Counted from the stretch's first letter, positions 24,700-31,862 are shown. The stretch is DNA of 31,862 bases from JAYZQT01 sp964412235 (GCA_964412235.1 CAYPNT010000028.1:1-31862); one strand, 5' to 3'. Notes: a model not told the origin generated them from the sequence alone. Numbers and translations are program-made.

Positions 24700-24867
24700 T
24701 TGGAAGGACTAATCGGGCTAATCGTGATAGGCGTATGCCTCTGGTTTTTGCTCCGTTACCCGCTAAAATCAATGCCCTTGTTGTTCAAACTAGGGTTCAC
24801 ATTAATCGTTGGTATTGTTGCGTTGATCGTATTTTACGCTGTCATGATCTACTCTGTAGCCGTCTGA
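24700..24867 (+). CDS. Small membrane protein of 55 residues, two predicted helices
   Basis: I do not recognise this protein. The frame starts at TTG six bases after the hyuB stop and reads 55 residues. A first hydrophobic segment (GLIGLIVIGVCLWFLL) and a second (GFTLIVGIVALIVFYAVMI) are joined by a short link with R19 and K23/K30. This is the pattern of a two-helix inner-membrane protein with its positive loop in the cytoplasm. A longer frame from TTG 24696 in another register lacks such a pattern and is probably noise. The third-position and hydrophobic composition make chance less likely, but no homologue is known to me. Being the last gene of the hydroxylase-hydantoinase operon and next to an MFS gene, it might anchor or assist an uptake or electron-transfer component; this is speculation. 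Confidence 0.55.
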   Translation: MEGLIGLIVIGVCLWFLLRYPLKSMPLLFKLGFTLIVGIVALIVFYAVMIYSVAV

Positions 24868-25088
24868 CCCTTATTATATTTCATATTGCTCCACCGTGCA
24901 TTGGTAATACCCTCCATAAAAAAGGTTCACAATTTTCAATGCACCTCCCGTTAATTATCAAGCCTTTTCATTGGAATTTTGCTCTCAGGGCCCGCCCCAC
25001 CAAATTTAGGTAACACTTTCAAAGTTGGACAAAAACCATGAGTTGTTTAGTTTGAATAAATAGTCAAACACGTGTTAGTTCCATAAAC
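24868..25088. other. Intergenic region before the MFS gene
   Basis: These 221 bases hold an 8-base inverted repeat (GTGCATTG at 24896-24903, CAATGCAC at 24937-24944, 33-base loop) and a 10-base palindrome AACACGTGTT at 25067-25076, 12 bases before the MFS start. No T-rich terminator or standard promoter was found. The palindrome sits where a repressor could block translation or transcription. Both could be chance. Confidence 0.3.
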
Positions 25089-26342
25089 ATGACAAACCAT
25101 AGTAGCCTGGCGGCTTTTACCAGCGCCCAAACAATATCCGTGCTGGTGGGATCAAGCATCATGCTGACAATGAGCATGGGCATGAGACAAAGCTGGGGCC
25201 TTTTTATGAATCCCGTAACAACAGATTTAGGTATTTCGATCGCGGATTTTACTCTCGCTATCGCTATTCAAAACCTGATCTGGGGCGTCACACAACCGGT
25301 AATTGGCGCTATCGCGGACAAGTTTGGCTGTCGAGTTATGACAATATTTGGGACCTTTCTCTACGCTGGTGGAATTGGTGTAACGATGATCGCAACTGGG
25401 CCCCTAATTCTCATCCTTGGGATGGGTGTGATGATTGGGATTGCTCTTTCCTGCACGGCCCTGAGCCTCGCACTCGCTGCTTCTGCTCGGGCTGTATCTG
25501 CCGCCAAAAGAAGTGTCGTGCTGGGAACGATTTCGGCTGCGGGATCAATTGGATCTTTCATCGCAGCACCACTCGCAGAAAACCTGATAACAAACGACGG
25601 GTGGATCGTCGCGATGATCGCATTTTTAGCTTTGTGCGTTGTAATGCTACCCGCTGCGTTCTTTGTCGGCGCAGGCGACAAACCTTCGGCGGAAATGATG
25701 CGAAACTCTTCGGATAAGGTTGCAAAGTTACCTTTGCGGGCAGTTCTAAAACTAGCGTCTCAACACCGTGCGTATGTGACGATGGCAGTAGCGTATTTCG
25801 TGTGTGGACTTCAATTAATTTTCATCGCGACACACCTTCCCGCTTACTTAAAGATTTGCGGCCAATCACCAGAATTAGGAGCTTATGCCCTTGGTGTAAT
25901 CGGAGGCTTCAACGCTATCGGGTGCTACGTCCTTGGGTGGTTAGGGGACCGGTATCCAAAACATATTTTGCTTGGTGGTGTCTATATCTTAAGATCCGCA
26001 TTCATCGTAATTTATTTTCTTTTACCCGCCACCCCAACAAACACACTTGTATTTGCGGCAGTAATGGGACTTCTCTGGCTTGGCGTGGCTCCATTGGTCG
26101 CAGGACTTGTTACTCAAATGTTCGGGTTGCGATATGTCGCCACGCTAACGGGCATAGCATTTTTCTTTCACCAAACGGGTTCTTTTGCGGGAGTTTGGGG
26201 TGCGGGGTTGTTGGTTGATACTTTTGGGAATTATGATCTAGCATGGCAAATCGGAGTGGCAATTGGTATTACCGCTGGGCTCGCCCAAATTTTTGTGGGC
26301 GATAAACCGTCGCCGAATATAAGGGTACCTGCGCCAGCCTAA
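25089..26342 (+). CDS. MFS transporter
   Basis: This 417-residue protein has about 12 hydrophobic helices separated by short loops. The N-terminal half carries the MFS loop 2-3 signature in the form GAIADKFGCRVMTIFG, and the second half its repeat GWLGDRYPKHILL. The opening MSMGMRQSWGLFMNPVTTDLG resembles the monocarboxylate/oxalate-formate antiporter-like branch of the superfamily. It sits in the inner membrane and is likely to import a substrate or export an acid of the pathway. The ATG lacks a strong ribosome site. It follows the hydantoinase operon in the same direction after a 221-base gap, so it may have its own promoter. Substrate unknown. Confidence 0.9.
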   Translation: MTNHSSLAAFTSAQTISVLVGSSIMLTMSMGMRQSWGLFMNPVTTDLGISIADFTLAIAIQNLIWGVTQPVIGAIADKFGCRVMTIFGTFLYAGGIGVTMIATGPLILILGMGVMIGIALSCTALSLALAASARAVSAAKRSVVLGTISAAGSIGSFIAAPLAENLITNDGWIVAMIAFLALCVVMLPAAFFVGAGDKPSAEMMRNSSDKVAKLPLRAVLKLASQHRAYVTMAVAYFVCGLQLIFIATHLPAYLKICGQSPELGAYALGVIGGFNAIGCYVLGWLGDRYPKHILLGGVYILRSAFIVIYFLLPATPTNTLVFAAVMGLLWLGVAPLVAGLVTQMFGLRYVATLTGIAFFFHQTGSFAGVWGAGLLVDTFGNYDLAWQIGVAIGITAGLAQIFVGDKPSPNIRVPAPA

Positions 26343-26392
26343 AAACAGGCTTTACGTTATACTGTTCGGCCAGATGACTTGAAGAATATTAC

Positions 26393-26444
26393 CTTAACTC
26401 CGCCGGCGTGACCTACCTTGCCGCTACTCGTAACGGCGGTTAAG
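26393..26444. repeat. Imperfect hairpin between MFS and cupin genes
   Basis: CTTAACTCCGCCG at 26393-26405 can pair with CGGCGGTTAAG at 26434-26444, leaving a two-base bulge and a 28-base loop. No T run follows, so it is not a classical terminator. It could be a processing or regulatory structure upstream of the cupin gene. Confidence 0.3.
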
Positions 26445-26492
26445 CTCGGTAAATAGCCTGAAGACTGACACACAAATAGAGGAGGTCGCGTC

Positions 26493-26924
26493 ATGCCCAG
26501 CCAAGCTACGCAAACATTAGAAAAGCTCGCATCCGGCGAGTACGCCGTTGCACGACAATCCCAGCCTGATTACGTAAAAGGTAGACGAGAATTTTTTAAA
26601 TACGTTGACTTGGGCGTGACCGCTGCAAGCGAGGGACGAATTCGTGCCCAGCGTACATCCGCTAGGAACGGCCTGTCGCAACCAACGGGCTGGCACTATC
26701 ATAAGTGTGAAGGCCAATTCGTTTATATGTTGGATGGCTGGCTGGAATTACAATTCTCTGACGGAGAGACGGTTCGACTTGAAAAAGGAGACTCAGTATA
26801 CATCCCCGGCTTTGCACCACATAATGAGACCCAAACTTCCGACAGTTTTGAACTTCTGGAACTCTCCGTGCCGGCAGAAATGGGTACTGAGGTTTGTGAA
26901 ATGCCGGCTACCTTTCAGAAATAA
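26493..26924 (+). CDS. Small cupin-domain protein
   Basis: This 143-residue single-domain cupin has the first motif GWHYHKCEGQFVYMLDGW, with H68 and H70 as expected metal ligands, and a second motif GDSVYIPGFAPHNE with H110. A strong AGAGGAGG (26478-26485) lies 7 bases before the ATG. Single cupins of the GWHYHxC type occur widely in proteobacterial catabolic clusters; most lack an assigned reaction. Gln75 occupies the place where many cupins have a Glu metal ligand, so metal binding may rest on the histidines. It is separate from the operon upstream and precedes the small 91-residue gene by 232 bases. It shares little with the cupin at 10491, so the two are not recent duplicates. Confidence 0.85.
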   Translation: MPSQATQTLEKLASGEYAVARQSQPDYVKGRREFFKYVDLGVTAASEGRIRAQRTSARNGLSQPTGWHYHKCEGQFVYMLDGWLELQFSDGETVRLEKGDSVYIPGFAPHNETQTSDSFELLELSVPAEMGTEVCEMPATFQK

Positions 26925-26988
26925 AGTCTGCACGTAAGCACGGTATCGCGCGAATGTTTTGCCCGAGTGTGCGTGCAAATGTTAGAGA

Positions 26989-27059
26989 ACCGACGACAAT
27001 CGGTGTTTAATTAACCTCCCAACTTCCTCTTTGTTCGCAATGCAAAGGTGTTTTTATTT
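26989..27059 (+). terminator. Candidate hairpins after the cupin gene
   Basis: A five-base stem ACCGA/TCGGT (26989-27004) is followed by GTTTAATT. A second stem CTTTG/CAAAG (27029-27047, 9-base loop) is followed by TTTTTATTT at 27051-27059. The second fits a weak Rho-independent terminator of the cupin gene. Stems are short, so confidence is low. Confidence 0.35.
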
Positions 27060-27146
27060 GAGATTGTCTTTCCAGTTAAGAATTTGGTGATAGAATCCAC
27101 TAGCACCTTCTAGGCGCCTAATCGGCGAAACCCACTTCACAAAATT

Positions 27147-27151
27147 GGAGG
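27147..27151 (+). promoter_or_regulatory. Ribosome binding site fixing the start of the 91-residue protein
   Basis: GGAGG lies 5 bases before the ATG at 27157, which rules out the in-frame TTG at 27145. Confidence 0.7.
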
Positions 27152-27156
27152 ATAAG

Positions 27157-27432
27157 ATGGACGTACATATAATAGCAAAATTAAAATCGAGTTACAAAGA
27201 CTGGTATGCCATTTTCGCGGGCGACAGCGAACGCCGTTCGACAATATGCGATGAAGCACGCACACTCGTCGGTCAAGCAGGTGAGAAAACAGCTCTTGTT
27301 ACGCTTTTTAACGTAGATATGGAGGCAATGGGTGCAATGATGGCTGATCCAGATTTTCAAAAAATGGCCGAAGATTATGTTGAAGAGCATATCCCATTCT
27401 CATTGACACCGATCGGACCACCGCAAGCATAA
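27157..27432 (+). CDS. Small alpha/beta protein, possible ferredoxin-like (DUF3764-like) fold, function unknown
   Basis: This 91-residue soluble protein starts MDVHIIAKLKSSYKDWYAIF. The order is strand, helix with a W-x-x-x-F pattern, loop, helix, strand (KTALVTLFNV), helix (MEAMGAMMADPDFQKMAEDY) and a last strand. This arrangement and the DPDFQKMA segment recall small dimeric alpha/beta-barrel proteins such as DUF3764 or ABM-type monooxygenase-like domains. No catalytic residues can be named. A good GGAGG precedes the ATG. It ends 58 bases before the end of the convergent CoxL gene. It may be transcribed alone after the candidate terminator upstream. I do not assign a function. Confidence 0.75.
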   Translation: MDVHIIAKLKSSYKDWYAIFAGDSERRSTICDEARTLVGQAGEKTALVTLFNVDMEAMGAMMADPDFQKMAEDYVEEHIPFSLTPIGPPQA

Positions 27433-27489
27433 TATCTACACGATCAAATAAGTAAGATCTGTAAGGACGTTCTCTGTATGAGAGTAGTG

Positions 27490-29775
27490 TTACTCTCCAC
27501 GTAAGCTTTTGATTATTTCGTGCAGCCGAAGTGGTGATATCGGAAGCCTGGTAATGGCCTCGGGGTCACCGATCGCATGCCCCACTGCCGAAGCTATAGC
27601 GGCGCCGCTCGCGTTTATACCTCCTTCGCCGGCACCTTTTAGACCCAGTGGGTTTGTGCCGCTCGGTGCATCTTCTGTAACCAGTGTCTCAACCTCTGGG
27701 ACCTCTTTTGCTGTTGGCCATAGGTAATCAGCAAAGGTAGCCGATAATGGCTGACCTTCATCACTGTAGAGAAACTCTTCGTACAACGCGCCACCAATAC
27801 CTTGAGCCATCCCGCCAGCGATTTGCCCTTCAACGAGCATGGGATTTACACTCTTTCCGATATCATAAGCGACAATATACCGTTCGATCTCCACTCCCGC
27901 TGTTGCCGGATCCACTTTGACGACCGCAATATGAATACCATATGGGTAGGTCATATGCGTGGCCTCGAAAGTAGTCTCAACGGACAAGACATCACCACCA
28001 ACCTCGTCCAAAGCAGCTGAAACGGCATCCACAATCTGAATGGATGGACCCTCTCCGTCACCATTCGCAGAAATTTTTTCGTCGCGTATACCTAACTCAC
28101 TAGCCGGTAACTGCAGGCGTTCTGCAGCTGTCTCTACTAAACGCTCTTTCAGCTTTGCCGCAGCCTCAGCCACCGCAGATCCCGTCATAACGGTAACGCG
28201 TGACGCAAAGGCACCCATTCCACGCTCAATCCGGTCGGTCTGACCATGCGTAACCCGGATTGTTCTGTAATCAACATCAAGACTGTCCGCACAAATTTGA
28301 GCCATCACTGTCTCGACGCCTTGGCCAATAGATGCTACCCCGGTAATTATTTCTATACGACCATCTCGGTCCATCTCGATCCGAACATCATCGTAGGGAC
28401 CCAGACCGCTTTTTTCCACAAAATACGCAGCGCCCAGGCCCACCATTTCACCCGTCGCCCTCCGTTTTTCCAAACCTTTCTGGAGGTCTATATAGGCAAT
28501 ACGATCTAAAACTTTATCAAGCAAAAGGGCGTAATCGCCTGAGTCGTATACGAGCGGGGTCCCGTGGTTAACTATTCCTCTGCTGTATGGCATTTGATTT
28601 GACGCAATAAAATTTCGGCGTCGAACTTCAATTGGATCAAGATCCATTCGATTGGCAATTAGGTCGAGAAGCCGTTCTCGGGCAAAAGTCGATTCATATC
28701 GCCCAGGAGATCGGTATGTACCACACGGTGTTTTGTTTGTGAGACGAACGCGGCCCTGGGTCCGGTATGAAGGAACTAAATATGGACCTGGCAACATCGC
28801 CGCAGCCAGATCCGTTACTGTTGCGCCGTGGGTCCGTATATATGCACCCTGGCTTGTAAAAAACTCATTCTCCAAACCAAGAATAAAACCCGTCTCATCG
28901 ACGCCAACCCGAAGGCGAAACACCTGTTCCCTAGAATGATTAGCCGCCATGAGGTTTTCAAAGCGATCTTCGATCCATTTAACGGGTCGTTTCATTTTTA
29001 GGGCGGCATATGAACAGAGCACATCCTCGGGGTACAATTCACCCCGCACGCCAAATCCCCCGCCGACATGCCCCTCAAACAGTTGAATTTGTTCACGCTT
29101 TAATCCAAGCATTTCCGCGATTGCTGCTCGGTTGAAATGGGGCACCTTTGCGGCTCCATAGAACTCTAGTCGACCAAGCTCTCCATTATAGAGTACGTTG
29201 GCACCTCGCGTTTCGAGCGCGTTTCCCGTATGCCGTCCTACATGAAACTCAAATTCAAAAACTTGGGATGCTTCCGCAAGTGCCGCGTCGACGTCGCCGT
29301 ATTTTTTTTCAACCACCGCGGGTTCCGTACTGACACCGGGCGCAAATTCTCCGGGGGCCGTCGTCGCGTCCATAATTGGCTCTAAAGGGTCAATGTCAAC
29401 GTAAACGAGGTCCGCTGCGTCCTCGGCAACATAAGGATCCTCAGCAAAAACGACAGCTACTGGATCTCCAACATATCTTACCTTGTCCTGTGCCAACACG
29501 TGCTGCCGACAGAGGGGAAGGTTTTGGAGCTTATGAAGCCGGAAATCAATTGGTTGTAGATGCGCTATATCTTTGCCGGTCCACACCTCCACAACGCCGT
29601 CTATAATTTTAGCTGCGCTTACGTCTATTCCTTGCAGGATACCGTGCGCTATTGATGAGCGAACAACCCTCATGTGCAACTGATTAGGGAACGTATAATC
29701 CGCAGCGAACTGACCTTTACCAAGAAGAAGGTCACGATCCTCGAGTCGTTTGACGGGTTCACCAATCACGCTCAC
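27490..29775 (-). CDS. Molybdopterin-binding large subunit of xanthine dehydrogenase/CoxL family
   Basis: This 761-residue catalytic subunit is part of a complete three-subunit hydroxylase. It shows the hammerhead start VKRLEDRDLLLGKGQFAADY, then GHVGGGFGVRGELYPED (about 235-251). The substrate loop is TYRSPGR (353-359), with Thr in place of the Ala of AYRxxxR. The catalytic Glu is E717 in GLKGAGEGG. The active-site loop marks it as a form II hydroxylase and not as CO dehydrogenase. The start is a GTG overlapping the CoxS stop as GTGA, so CoxM-CoxS-CoxL are translationally coupled. It is only distantly similar to the large subunit at 18381, with different loop residues, so the two should differ in substrate. 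Substrate unknown. Confidence 0.92.
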   Translation of the reverse strand: MSVIGEPVKRLEDRDLLLGKGQFAADYTFPNQLHMRVVRSSIAHGILQGIDVSAAKIIDGVVEVWTGKDIAHLQPIDFRLHKLQNLPLCRQHVLAQDKVRYVGDPVAVVFAEDPYVAEDAADLVYVDIDPLEPIMDATTAPGEFAPGVSTEPAVVEKKYGDVDAALAEASQVFEFEFHVGRHTGNALETRGANVLYNGELGRLEFYGAAKVPHFNRAAIAEMLGLKREQIQLFEGHVGGGFGVRGELYPEDVLCSYAALKMKRPVKWIEDRFENLMAANHSREQVFRLRVGVDETGFILGLENEFFTSQGAYIRTHGATVTDLAAAMLPGPYLVPSYRTQGRVRLTNKTPCGTYRSPGRYESTFARERLLDLIANRMDLDPIEVRRRNFIASNQMPYSRGIVNHGTPLVYDSGDYALLLDKVLDRIAYIDLQKGLEKRRATGEMVGLGAAYFVEKSGLGPYDDVRIEMDRDGRIEIITGVASIGQGVETVMAQICADSLDVDYRTIRVTHGQTDRIERGMGAFASRVTVMTGSAVAEAAAKLKERLVETAAERLQLPASELGIRDEKISANGDGEGPSIQIVDAVSAALDEVGGDVLSVETTFEATHMTYPYGIHIAVVKVDPATAGVEIERYIVAYDIGKSVNPMLVEGQIAGGMAQGIGGALYEEFLYSDEGQPLSATFADYLWPTAKEVPEVETLVTEDAPSGTNPLGLKGAGEGGINASGAAIASAVGHAIGDPEAITRLPISPLRLHEIIKSLRGE

Positions 29776-30257
29776 GTATTTTTTCCCTCAAGTACTGTGC
29801 GGACTGCCTTGAGTATATTTTGATACCCCGTGCATCGGCACAAATTTGATGCAATGACCTCACGTAATTCTTCGTCGTCCACGGCTGCCTTACGTTCAAC
29901 CAGCCAGGTAGCGAGCATCAGCATGCCCGGTGTGCAAAAACAACATTGAAGTGCGTGGTAATCGAGAAAAGCCTGCTGGACCAAACTAAAGTGCCCGTCA
30001 TCTGCGAGTCCCTCAACAGTTCGAATTTTTTTATTTTCAGCTTGGACCGCAAACATTAGACAAGATCGAATGGGCACCTCATCAACGAGGACCGTACACG
30101 CCCCACATACCCCATGTTCACATCCAATGTGCGTACCCGTAAGACCACATTTATCGCGCAGCGTATCAACAAGAGTGCGACGCGCATCTACTTCAACATC
30201 GTGAACAATCCCATTGACGTTAAGCGTGAGATTGTGGCTGTCACTTGGCATAATCAT
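29772..30257 (-). CDS. [2Fe-2S] subunit of molybdenum hydroxylase (CoxS-type)
   Basis: This 161-residue electron-transfer subunit has a plant-type [2Fe-2S] ferredoxin domain with C46, C51, C54 and C66 (GCEHGVCGACT...RSC). The helical domain binds the second cluster with C105-x2-C108 (QCCFCTPG) and C140-x-C142 (CRCTGY). The usual Gly of QCGFCTPG is replaced by Cys106, a small oddity next to the cluster. It passes electrons from the molybdenum centre to the FAD subunit. The ATG at 30257 overlaps the CoxM TGA as ATGA, which makes it the best start; a longer frame from 30290 would add 11 residues inside CoxM. Confidence 0.92.
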   Translation of the reverse strand: MIMPSDSHNLTLNVNGIVHDVEVDARRTLVDTLRDKCGLTGTHIGCEHGVCGACTVLVDEVPIRSCLMFAVQAENKKIRTVEGLADDGHFSLVQQAFLDYHALQCCFCTPGMLMLATWLVERKAAVDDEELREVIASNLCRCTGYQNILKAVRTVLEGKNT

Positions 30258-31126
30258 ATGTCCAAACCAGCTAGCGCTGAAGCATCGCACAAAGCCCGTG
30301 GCACCAGCGTCCGCACAAGGTCACATCGGTACGATCCCGTGGCGTGTGGATCCTCAATTGGATCGTCAAGAATTGATGCAGCTTCTCCCGCTCTCTTAAA
30401 GACACCAATGTTTGGGGAATAACCGATCAGCTCACTTTCAGCTCTCTCAGCTCTAAACGGAACGACACCAACACCCCCGAGACAGAGCCGAGCGGCCTCG
30501 ATTACGCCATCGTTTATTTGTAGATGTGCAATTACGATTGCAAGCGCAAAATCGCCCGCTCGTCGACAAAACTCTTGAAAACCACAATACCAGCTCTCAT
30601 CCAATAAAGGCAGCCGGACCTCCCGTATTACTTCGTTAGCAGCCAGTGATGTCGTTAACGCGGATACAAAAAGATCTTTAGCCTCAATTTCCCGTTCTCC
30701 AGACGGCCCTTCTGTCACAACGGTCCCTTCGAGGCTCACAATCAGAGAACACCATTCCGAAGCAGGGTCGGCGTGCGCAAGGCTTCCTGCAAACGTTCCC
30801 CGCATTCTGATCGGAACATGTGCAATATGGTGGCTCACACGCGGCAACAATCCTCGAAGAGGACCCTCCGTGAGGGGAACATCAAACTGAATGTGCCGAG
30901 CTAACGCGCCTATGCATAGGTGCGTGTTAGTTGTCTTGGCGTATGACGATTCGCTGATCGTATTCAGGTCGATTAGGGTATTGGGTCGCGCAAGACGAAA
31001 GTTCATCGCAGGAACGAGCGTCTGACCGCCGGCTAATACCTTCGCATCTTCACCATACTCGCTTAAAAGAGCTACAGCGCCTTTCCACGTGGAGGCTGGA
31101 ATATACTTGAAGGGAGCAGGTTTCAC
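30254..31126 (-). CDS. FAD-binding subunit of molybdenum hydroxylase (CoxM-type)
   Basis: This 290-residue protein has the FAD_binding_5 domain (AGGQTLVPAMNFRLARPNTLIDLN at about 32-55, and MRGTFAGSLAHADPASEW near 105-122). The CO_deh_flav_C domain follows at about 175-280. The FAD subunit accepts electrons from the FeS clusters and hands them to an acceptor. The start is GTG at 31126, with no strong ribosome site. It is first of the M-S-L operon and is divergent from the second cyclase gene with 78 bases between. Subunit order M-S-L is a common one for Cox-like operons. Confidence 0.9.
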   Translation of the reverse strand: MKPAPFKYIPASTWKGAVALLSEYGEDAKVLAGGQTLVPAMNFRLARPNTLIDLNTISESSYAKTTNTHLCIGALARHIQFDVPLTEGPLRGLLPRVSHHIAHVPIRMRGTFAGSLAHADPASEWCSLIVSLEGTVVTEGPSGEREIEAKDLFVSALTTSLAANEVIREVRLPLLDESWYCGFQEFCRRAGDFALAIVIAHLQINDGVIEAARLCLGGVGVVPFRAERAESELIGYSPNIGVFKRAGEAASILDDPIEDPHATGSYRCDLVRTLVPRALCDASALAGLDI

Positions 31127-31204
31127 AGAGCGACGCTAACAGTTATTTTTACAAACACACAAAATACGAATACCCTCAATTGATGCTAAGGAGAACCCCG
31201 TACT
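31127..31204. promoter_or_regulatory. Divergent intergenic region CoxM / second cyclase
   Basis: Only 78 bases separate the two start codons, so the promoters must be closely packed or overlapping. An AAGGAG at 31188-31193 is the ribosome site of the plus-strand cyclase, about 11 bases before its ATG. No clear -10 or operator could be picked out. Confidence 0.4.
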
Positions 31205-31862
31205 ATGAAAATAATTGATCTATCACACATGATGAACCTGCATACACCGGGCTGGGTTGGCTACGCAGGAAATAAAATGTATTACGCTCAAAACCTACAA
31301 ACGGGAGGCATTGTTGCTCAACGGGTAGATACCGCCATGCACGTCGGCACGCATCTTGACGGCGCAATGCATGCTTCAGACGTGAAAGGCGACATGGCTT
31401 CTTATTCTCTTGATTACCTCGTGGGCCCGGGGGCGGTTGTAGATATATCAGATAAAATTGATGATTGGGGCCTAATAACACCGGAAATGATGGAAGAGGC
31501 GCCAGTCGACATTAATGATGGCGATATCCTAATAATACACACCGGTTTTCATCGGTACTACGAAGGCCGCCCTCAACAAGATCTTGAACGTTATTTCTGC
31601 CTCCACCCGGGCGGTGGGCGCGAATTGCTGGACTGGATGTATGAAAAGAAAATTAAGTGGTTCGGGATAGACTGCGGTTCAGGCGATCACGCGATGAATA
31701 CGTCAATCCGCAAAATGCGGCCCGACTTGAAGGCTCGTTTTGAGGCACAAATCGGCATGACCTGCGAAGAGTATTTTGGCGACTATGAGTACACTCATGC
31801 GTTATCTGGTCGAAAAGCAAAATCCGATATTTTCATGTTCCACAGTGAAGCATTCAACGAAG
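31205..31862 (+). CDS. Cyclase-family metal-dependent hydrolase, 3' end missing
   Basis: The gene starts at ATG 31205 and runs off the right edge with 219 codons visible. It belongs to PF04199. The metal-binding signature is H46-V-G-T-H50-L-D52-G-A-M-H56, in which the usual D-A-P-x-H proline is replaced by Ala. The segments DGDILIIHTGFHRYY and WFGIDCGSGDHAMN fit the second half of the fold, which in kynurenine formamidase-like enzymes completes the site. It would hydrolyse an amide, cyclic imide or lactone. Being divergent from CoxMSL suggests that it acts on the hydroxylase product. It is clearly distinct from the cyclase at 8631-9407. Confidence 0.85.
   Translation, partial: MKIIDLSHMMNLHTPGWVGYAGNKMYYAQNLQTGGIVAQRVDTAMHVGTHLDGAMHASDVKGDMASYSLDYLVGPGAVVDISDKIDDWGLITPEMMEEAPVDINDGDILIIHTGFHRYYEGRPQQDLERYFCLHPGGGRELLDWMYEKKIKWFGIDCGSGDHAMNTSIRKMRPDLKARFEAQIGMTCEEYFGDYEYTHALSGRKAKSDIFMFHSEAFNE

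Noticed and set aside
24696..25013. 105-codon frame after hyuB in a different register from the small membrane protein
   Set aside because: Composition is irregular and it lacks hydrophobic or domain structure; the overlapping 55-residue frame is the better candidate.
26933..26975. GCACG/CGTGC repeat after the cupin gene as a terminator
   Set aside because: Only five bases pair cleanly over a long loop, and no T run follows.

Overview
The window reads as a bacterial catabolic gene cluster, probably from an alphaproteobacterium, possibly an environmental Rhodospirillales-like lineage. This assignment is an inference. It rests on the combination of gene families (CoxMSL-type molybdenum hydroxylases, HyuA/HyuB, a BKACE enzyme, VanA-like Rieske oxygenases, cyclase-family hydrolases and an MmsB dehydrogenase), on a base composition near or slightly below 50% GC by eye, and on clear Shine-Dalgarno sites. 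No rRNA, tRNA, phage gene, transposase, integrase or CRISPR array was seen.

Layout. A partial periplasmic substrate-binding protein (1-730, minus) is divergent from an orphan malonyl-CoA decarboxylase N-terminal-domain protein (868-1323), an isochorismatase-family amidohydrolase (1405-2091) and a Gfo/Idh/MocA oxidoreductase (2240-3238). A minus-strand operon (6066-3352) holds two VanA-like Rieske oxygenases and a glutathione S-transferase. A 3-hydroxyisobutyrate dehydrogenase (6158-7054) is followed by a minus-strand operon of cyclase, BKACE and GlcG-like genes (9407-7133). A divergent plus-strand operon carries fumarylacetoacetase-like, cupin, SCP2-type thiolase and acyl-CoA ligase genes (9521-13800). 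A LysR regulator (14785-13868, minus) faces the largest operon across 329 bases that contain three short dyads.

That largest operon (15115-24867) encodes an ACMSD-like amidohydrolase, an amidase-signature amidase, a quinone-reductase-like MDR protein, a molybdopterin hydroxylase large subunit, HyuA, HyuB and a 55-residue two-helix membrane protein. An MFS transporter, a cupin and a small alpha/beta protein follow. A complete minus-strand CoxM-CoxS-CoxL set (31126-27490) is divergent from a second cyclase gene that runs off the right edge.

Working model (inference). A molybdenum hydroxylase oxidises a ring carbon of an N-heterocycle, giving a lactam or imide. HyuA/HyuB open it at the expense of ATP. 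The amidase and the N-carbamoylsarcosine-amidase-like protein remove amide or carbamoyl nitrogen. The cyclases, FAH-like protein, BKACE, thiolase and CoA ligase take the carbon skeleton to CoA esters. The Rieske/GST operon could feed an aromatic or O-/N-methylated substrate into the same route. The true substrate cannot be read from sequence.
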